From Archaeoglobaceae archaeon (lineage in GTDB: Archaea; Halobacteriota; Archaeoglobi; Archaeoglobales; Archaeoglobaceae): 14,704 bases of DNA. Every line of letters begins with the position of its first letter. Within the stretch, counting starts at the first letter, position 1. The position numbers and the translations under genes are program-made. Under the pieces are notes generated by a model. It saw only the letters and a program-made list of their open reading frames with translations. It did no database searches and was not told the DNA's origin. Below, piece after piece: positions 12,192-14,704 of this stretch. The stretch covers positions 5,115 through 19,818 of the forward strand of contig JALWBF010000171.1 in the NCBI GenBank assembly GCA_027016055.1, read 5' to 3'.

Positions 12192-12392
12192 TTATTTTTT
12201 TAATTTGCAAATTTTGACCAATTCACCATCTATTTCAACAATTTCACATATCCATCTTCCTTTTTGTCTTTTCCTTAAAATATAAGCTCCTCCACCAACT
12301 CCAATTCCAACTAATATGTATAGCAAATACCTTGCTAAAATGTCTGCCAAAGCTCTTATAAAACTATTAAGCAAAATTTCTAACAAGTCCAT
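12192..12392 (-). CDS. Small single-span membrane protein (66 aa)
   Basis: One hydrophobic helix spans about residues 19-40 (ARYLLYILVGIGVGGGAYIL, Gly-rich), followed by a basic stop-transfer stretch (RKRQKGR) and a small C-terminal part with two cysteines (WICEIVE and VKICKL). Shine-Dalgarno GGAGGTGA lies just before the ATG. A minus-strand TATA-like box (CTTAAATA on the plus strand, 12434-12441) indicates its own promoter. I do not recognise the family. Low AGCT content distinguishes it from most element genes. It is the only membrane protein in the element. Confidence 0.7.
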   Translation of the reverse strand: MDLLEILLNSFIRALADILARYLLYILVGIGVGGGAYILRKRQKGRWICEIVEIDGELVKICKLKK

Positions 12393-12433
12393 ACTCTCAC
12401 CTCCTACCCCCCCTCACTACGTTGACGGCAACT

Positions 12434-12441
12434 CTTAAATA
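12434..12441 (-). promoter_or_regulatory. TATA-like box for the 66-aa membrane protein
   Basis: Minus-strand TATTTAAG, about 45 bp from the ATG at 12392, leaves room for a short leader with the GGAGGTGA ribosome site. The remaining DNA from 12442 to 12500 is AT-rich and shows nothing else recognisable. Confidence 0.4.
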
Positions 12442-12500
12442 GGTTTTTGCACGGATTATGAAAATCTATAAAAAGATAAAATTATTTCACTTTACTAAAT

Positions 12501-12635
12501 TTAGCTAAATAAAAAGGGATAATACTTATGCAATAGCTTAAGCTCTTCAGCTGTTAAGTCTTCTGGCTTGGTTATGCCAGCTTTTAAGCGTTTAAAGATT
12601 ATTCTGGCTTTCTTTTTCTCCTTATACTTGCTCAT
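12501..12635 (-). CDS. Small ORF coupled to integrase (44 aa)
   Basis: ATG at 12635 overlaps the integrase stop codon as ATGA, and AAGGTGAT lies just upstream. The product MSKYKEKKKARIIFKRLKAG continues with ITKPEDLTAEELKLLHKYY and ends at TAA 12501-12503. It is a basic N-terminal half followed by a helix, of unknown family. The overlap and ribosome site support real translation together with int. A role in directing excision would be plausible for a small basic protein next to an integrase, but nothing in the sequence proves it. Confidence 0.6.
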   Translation of the reverse strand: MSKYKEKKKARIIFKRLKAGITKPEDLTAEELKLLHKYYPFLFS

Positions 12636-13490
12636 TCTATCACCTTCAAGCTATCAACGATTCTGCTATACCAATCGTCAGCTTGCTTAGTTTTGTTCAA
12701 ATAGTGAGTAGAACCGACAGTTAAGCTGGCTCTTCCTTGAATAAAATCGGCTATGCTCTCTGGAACTCCAAGCTCAATTAGCTTATTTAAATGCCATTTT
12801 CTTATGGTTACAGCTGAGACTCTACCAAATCTAAGCCCTTTTCCGTAGCTATCGTAATGCTCATAGACTGCTAAGCTTTCAAGCTCTTTAGCAAACTCTT
12901 TAGGCATGTAAGCCCAATAACCTCTTTTCTTACCCTTGCTAAGCCAGTTAATAGGGTATCTAGCTATGTTATCCTTAATCACCAAGTTAGCAGGATCAAA
13001 GTTCTTAACCATGCTAACAGCATGGCTTAACCTCATGCCAGAATACACTAATAGCTTGAAAAATGGCTTTAAGCTATCCTTTACCTTATCGTAAGCCTCT
13101 ATTAGCTCTTCATCACTTATAAAGATTTCTCTCACTCCAGCTGGCTTGATCTTAAGCACTTTTCTTAGCTTGGTGATGTATTCCAAGCTAAAATCTTCTC
13201 TTTCTTCAGCAAAGTTTAGCAAATTCCTAACAGCTTTGATAAACCAATTTCTACCGCTTTCTATGGTTAATAATAGCTCTTGCATGTCCTTTACTGAGCT
13301 AACCTTTGTAGAAGCTAGATATCTGTCAAGGTATCTTATGTATCTTGTAGCTGTATATTCATCAATTCTATTAAAAAGCCATTTAATAAACGTATGCTTG
13401 TTTTTTTGGTAATACTCGGCTAAATTCGCTCCTTTCACTCGCTCTCCTAAGCCCAAGGTCGCGGGTTCAAATCCCGCCGGGTCCGCTATA
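12632..13490 (-). CDS. int: SSV-type tyrosine integrase, catalytic part, int(C)
   Basis: The true integrase part begins in att (13490) and runs to TGA 12632; the frame stays open to an ATG at 13537, but that extra piece is antisense chromosomal DNA. Numbered from 13537, the recombinase residues are Arg169 (YSGMRLSHA), Lys201-204 (SKGKKRG), Arg246 (TIRKWH) and Tyr279 (STHYLNK). The spacing from the second Arg to Tyr is 33 residues, the same as R281 to Y314 of SSV1 integrase. Joined to int(N) the protein is 333 aa, with these residues at about 201, 233-236, 278 and 311. In the integrated state this part has lost its promoter and N-terminus, so recombinase activity should be off until excision by another source. 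Confidence 0.92.
13444..13490 (+). repeat. attR: 47-bp direct repeat, orphan 3' half of tRNA-Arg
   Basis: Exact copy of 5166-5212. The 5' half of the tRNA is missing here (the preceding bases are integrase sequence), so this is not a tRNA gene. It is the original chromosomal 3' half displaced by the element. Confidence 0.96.
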
Positions 13491-13499
13491 ACATTCTTT

Positions 13500-14243
13500 A
13501 TGAAGATGAGAGTTACCGTGTGCGAGCTATCTGACAAAGATTTTTGGAAAGACTGGGATAAATTAATTCAACACGCCAGAGATGAGCGAAGCGATTTGGT
13601 GGTTTTGCCCGAAATGCCAGCTTATCCATGGTTTGCATCGCTTCCACAATTTAACGAAAGGATTTGGCGGGAAGCAGTAAAAGCACACGACGAATTCATT
13701 TCCAAGCTAGGTGAATTCCCGGCAGCAATAATTTCGACGAGACCGATTCAGAGGGGTAAGAAACGATTAAATCAGGCATTTTTCTGGGATGAGGGTAGAT
13801 ATTATCCAGTTCGGTGCAAATATTATCTACCGGAAGAGGAGGGTTTTTACGAGGTTACGTGGTTTCATAAAGGGACTAAGGACTTCCATACCGTTAAAAT
13901 CCGCGATGCTGTAGTCGGCATTTTAATCTGTAGCGAACTGATGTTTAACGAGTGGGCACGACTATACGGTAAACAAGGAGCGCACATCGTTGCTGTTCCA
14001 CGTGCCACCTTTGCAGTAGATCGTTGGCTTATAGCTTTGAAAATGGCTGCCATAGTTTCCGGAGCCTTTGTCCTTTCATCCAATCGAACAGGCGGAAGTT
14101 TTAGCGGTCATGGATGGATAATTTCTCCGGAAGGAGAGGTAATAGCTGTAACATCAAGGGATGAGCCGTTCGTTACAGTAAGCATAAACTTGAAAGAAGC
14201 TGAATTGGCTAAGCAAACATATCCCAGATATATTCAAGAGTAG
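13500..14243 (+). CDS. Nitrilase-superfamily carbon-nitrogen hydrolase
   Basis: This 247-aa protein has the Glu-Lys-Cys catalytic triad of the family: Glu38 in VLPEMP, Lys107 in RCKYYLPEEEGFYE, and Cys144 in GILICSELMFNEWAR. SSNRTGG and SFSGHGWIISPEGEVI follow as usual. It likely cleaves an amide or related C-N bond; the substrate cannot be inferred. Starts at 13500 or at Met3 (13506) are both possible, and no Shine-Dalgarno site is visible. The gene begins 9 bp after attR, so before integration it lay 14 nt downstream of the tRNA and may have been read from the tRNA promoter. Now that promoter is 8 kb away. Confidence 0.88.
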   Translation: MKMRVTVCELSDKDFWKDWDKLIQHARDERSDLVVLPEMPAYPWFASLPQFNERIWREAVKAHDEFISKLGEFPAAIISTRPIQRGKKRLNQAFFWDEGRYYPVRCKYYLPEEEGFYEVTWFHKGTKDFHTVKIRDAVVGILICSELMFNEWARLYGKQGAHIVAVPRATFAVDRWLIALKMAAIVSGAFVLSSNRTGGSFSGHGWIISPEGEVIAVTSRDEPFVTVSINLKEAELAKQTYPRYIQE

Positions 14244-14273
14244 ATTTTTTAGCAAAATTGCTTTCATATCTTC

Positions 14274-14704
14274 ATGGACTTAAGAACTCGCCTCATCTTA
14301 AAACCGATCCTCAGCGGAATACTTTTAGGCTTGTTCGTAATGTTATTGATATATCCGATCTACAAATCCCTACTGGAGAGTCTGCTGGTCTCTTTAGGAA
14401 TCGGTTTAGCCTTCGGATCGTTTTTGCTTCTGACGGATTTAATCTACTTAAAGAGAATGGAGCGTAAATACGGCAGATCATCAGAGTTGCTGAAATGTCA
14501 TCATGCGAGAGAGCTCGAAATTGATATGCCCTACGATGAAGCATTCGATCTGTGCCTTAAAGCCGTTAAATCTCTGAAATGCAAAATCAGGGAAGAGAAC
14601 CGTAATCTCGGCAGAATAATAGCGATAAAGCCGACAAAAGTTCCTTTGGATTGGATATTTAATCAAGATCTGATAACGATTGAACTGCGAAAGCTTGACG
14701 GCAG
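14274..14704 (+). CDS. Membrane protein, unknown (3' end outside window)
   Basis: The frame from ATG 14274 is open to the window end (143 codons seen). Residues about 8-30 (LKPILSGILLGLFVMLLIYP) and 35-55 (LESLLVSLGIGLAFGSFLLL) form two membrane helices. A soluble C-terminal part follows with MPYDEAFDLCLKAVKSLKCK, then GRIIAIKP. I do not recognise the family. It starts 30 nt after the nitrilase stop, so it may be in the same transcript. The overlapping frame at 14258-14467 was discounted because it lacks these features and stops early. Confidence 0.65.
   Translation, partial: MDLRTRLILKPILSGILLGLFVMLLIYPIYKSLLESLLVSLGIGLAFGSFLLLTDLIYLKRMERKYGRSSELLKCHHARELEIDMPYDEAFDLCLKAVKSLKCKIREENRNLGRIIAIKPTKVPLDWIFNQDLITIELRKLDG

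Larger units (their letters stand above)
5166..13490. mobile_element. Integrated SSV-type plasmid-like element (8,278 bp plus duplicated att)
   Basis: A 47-bp perfect direct repeat bounds the element (5166-5212 and 13444-13490; offset 8,278). The left copy starts exactly at the first base of the tRNA anticodon loop and covers the 3' half of the tRNA. The integrase gene is cut at the repeat: int(N) is at the left end, int(C) at the right, both on the minus strand, and they join in frame across att in the circular form. This is the diagnostic layout of SSV-type (suicidal) integrases. Cargo: a replication operon, two regulators, a small membrane protein and two large palindromic non-coding regions. 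No capsid, portal or packaging gene is evident. The element is AT-rich and AGCT-rich compared with its flanks. Confidence 0.95.

Noticed and set aside
13444..13485. Second tRNA-Arg gene.
   Set aside because: Only the 3' half is present; the acceptor 5' strand, D arm and 5' anticodon stem are missing.
5166..13490. A provirus rather than a plasmid.
   Set aside because: SSV-type integrase occurs in both, but no capsid, portal, terminase or packaging ATPase is recognisable; the small membrane protein alone is not enough.
13491..13537. Integrase start at ATG 13537, giving a 301-aa protein.
   Set aside because: The added codons are antisense to the nitrilase start and lie outside the element. The true N-terminus is int(N) at the left end.
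14258..14467. 69-aa frame after the nitrilase gene.
   Set aside because: The overlapping frame from ATG 14274 has two membrane helices and stays open to the window end, so it is the better gene.

Overview
The window looks like part of a hyperthermophilic euryarchaeal chromosome, probably Archaeoglobales (inference from gene content; no search was run). The support is a class I two-subunit fumarase, an Ahb-type siroheme decarboxylase beside a Met8/CysG-type precorrin-2 dehydrogenase, archaeal RNase HII, several TATA boxes about 25 bp before start codons that lack a Shine-Dalgarno site, and an archaeal SSV-type integrase. An 8,278-bp integrated element occupies the middle of the window.

Left chromosomal flank (1-5165): the 3' end of argC is convergent with a tight minus-strand operon, precorrin-2 dehydrogenase > fused AhbA-AhbB siroheme decarboxylase > fumarase alpha > fumarase beta. 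An unknown 241-aa gene is divergent from this operon and overlaps the 3' end of a thioredoxin gene. RNase HII (rnhB) and an intact tRNA-Arg(CCT) follow.

Integrated element (5166-13490): a 47-bp perfect direct repeat begins at the first base of the tRNA anticodon loop and recurs at 13444-13490. The repeat lies inside the integrase gene, so integration has split that gene. int(N) sits next to the tRNA and int(C) lies at the far end. Joined through the repeat they rebuild a 333-residue tyrosine recombinase with SSV1-like catalytic spacing. A 44-aa ORF overlaps the int stop codon.

The element core is a long minus-strand operon (10960 to 6155): a ribbon-helix-helix (RHH) regulator, an HUH replication initiator, a possible ssDNA-binding protein joined to it by an apparent -1 frameshift at U UUU UUA, a second RHH-like protein, a 599-aa AAA+ helicase-like protein with a GINS-B-like C-terminus, a third small RHH-like protein, an unknown 179-aa protein, and a P-loop ATPase with a terminal helix-turn-helix. 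A winged-helix regulator is divergent from this operon. One small membrane protein is present. I see no capsid gene, so an integrative plasmid fits better than a virus.

The gene core is flanked by two large interrupted palindromes centred near 5861 and 11946. They are built from four copies of one ~100-130-bp unit with conserved internal spacing. Neither contains an ORF, and they are the strongest unexplained non-coding signal. The element is also very rich in the tetranucleotide AGCT, in coding and non-coding DNA alike, with a few AGCT-poor islands that suggest mosaic origin.

Right chromosomal flank (13491-14704): a nitrilase-superfamily hydrolase, which before integration would have started 14 nt after the tRNA, then a membrane protein cut by the window edge.
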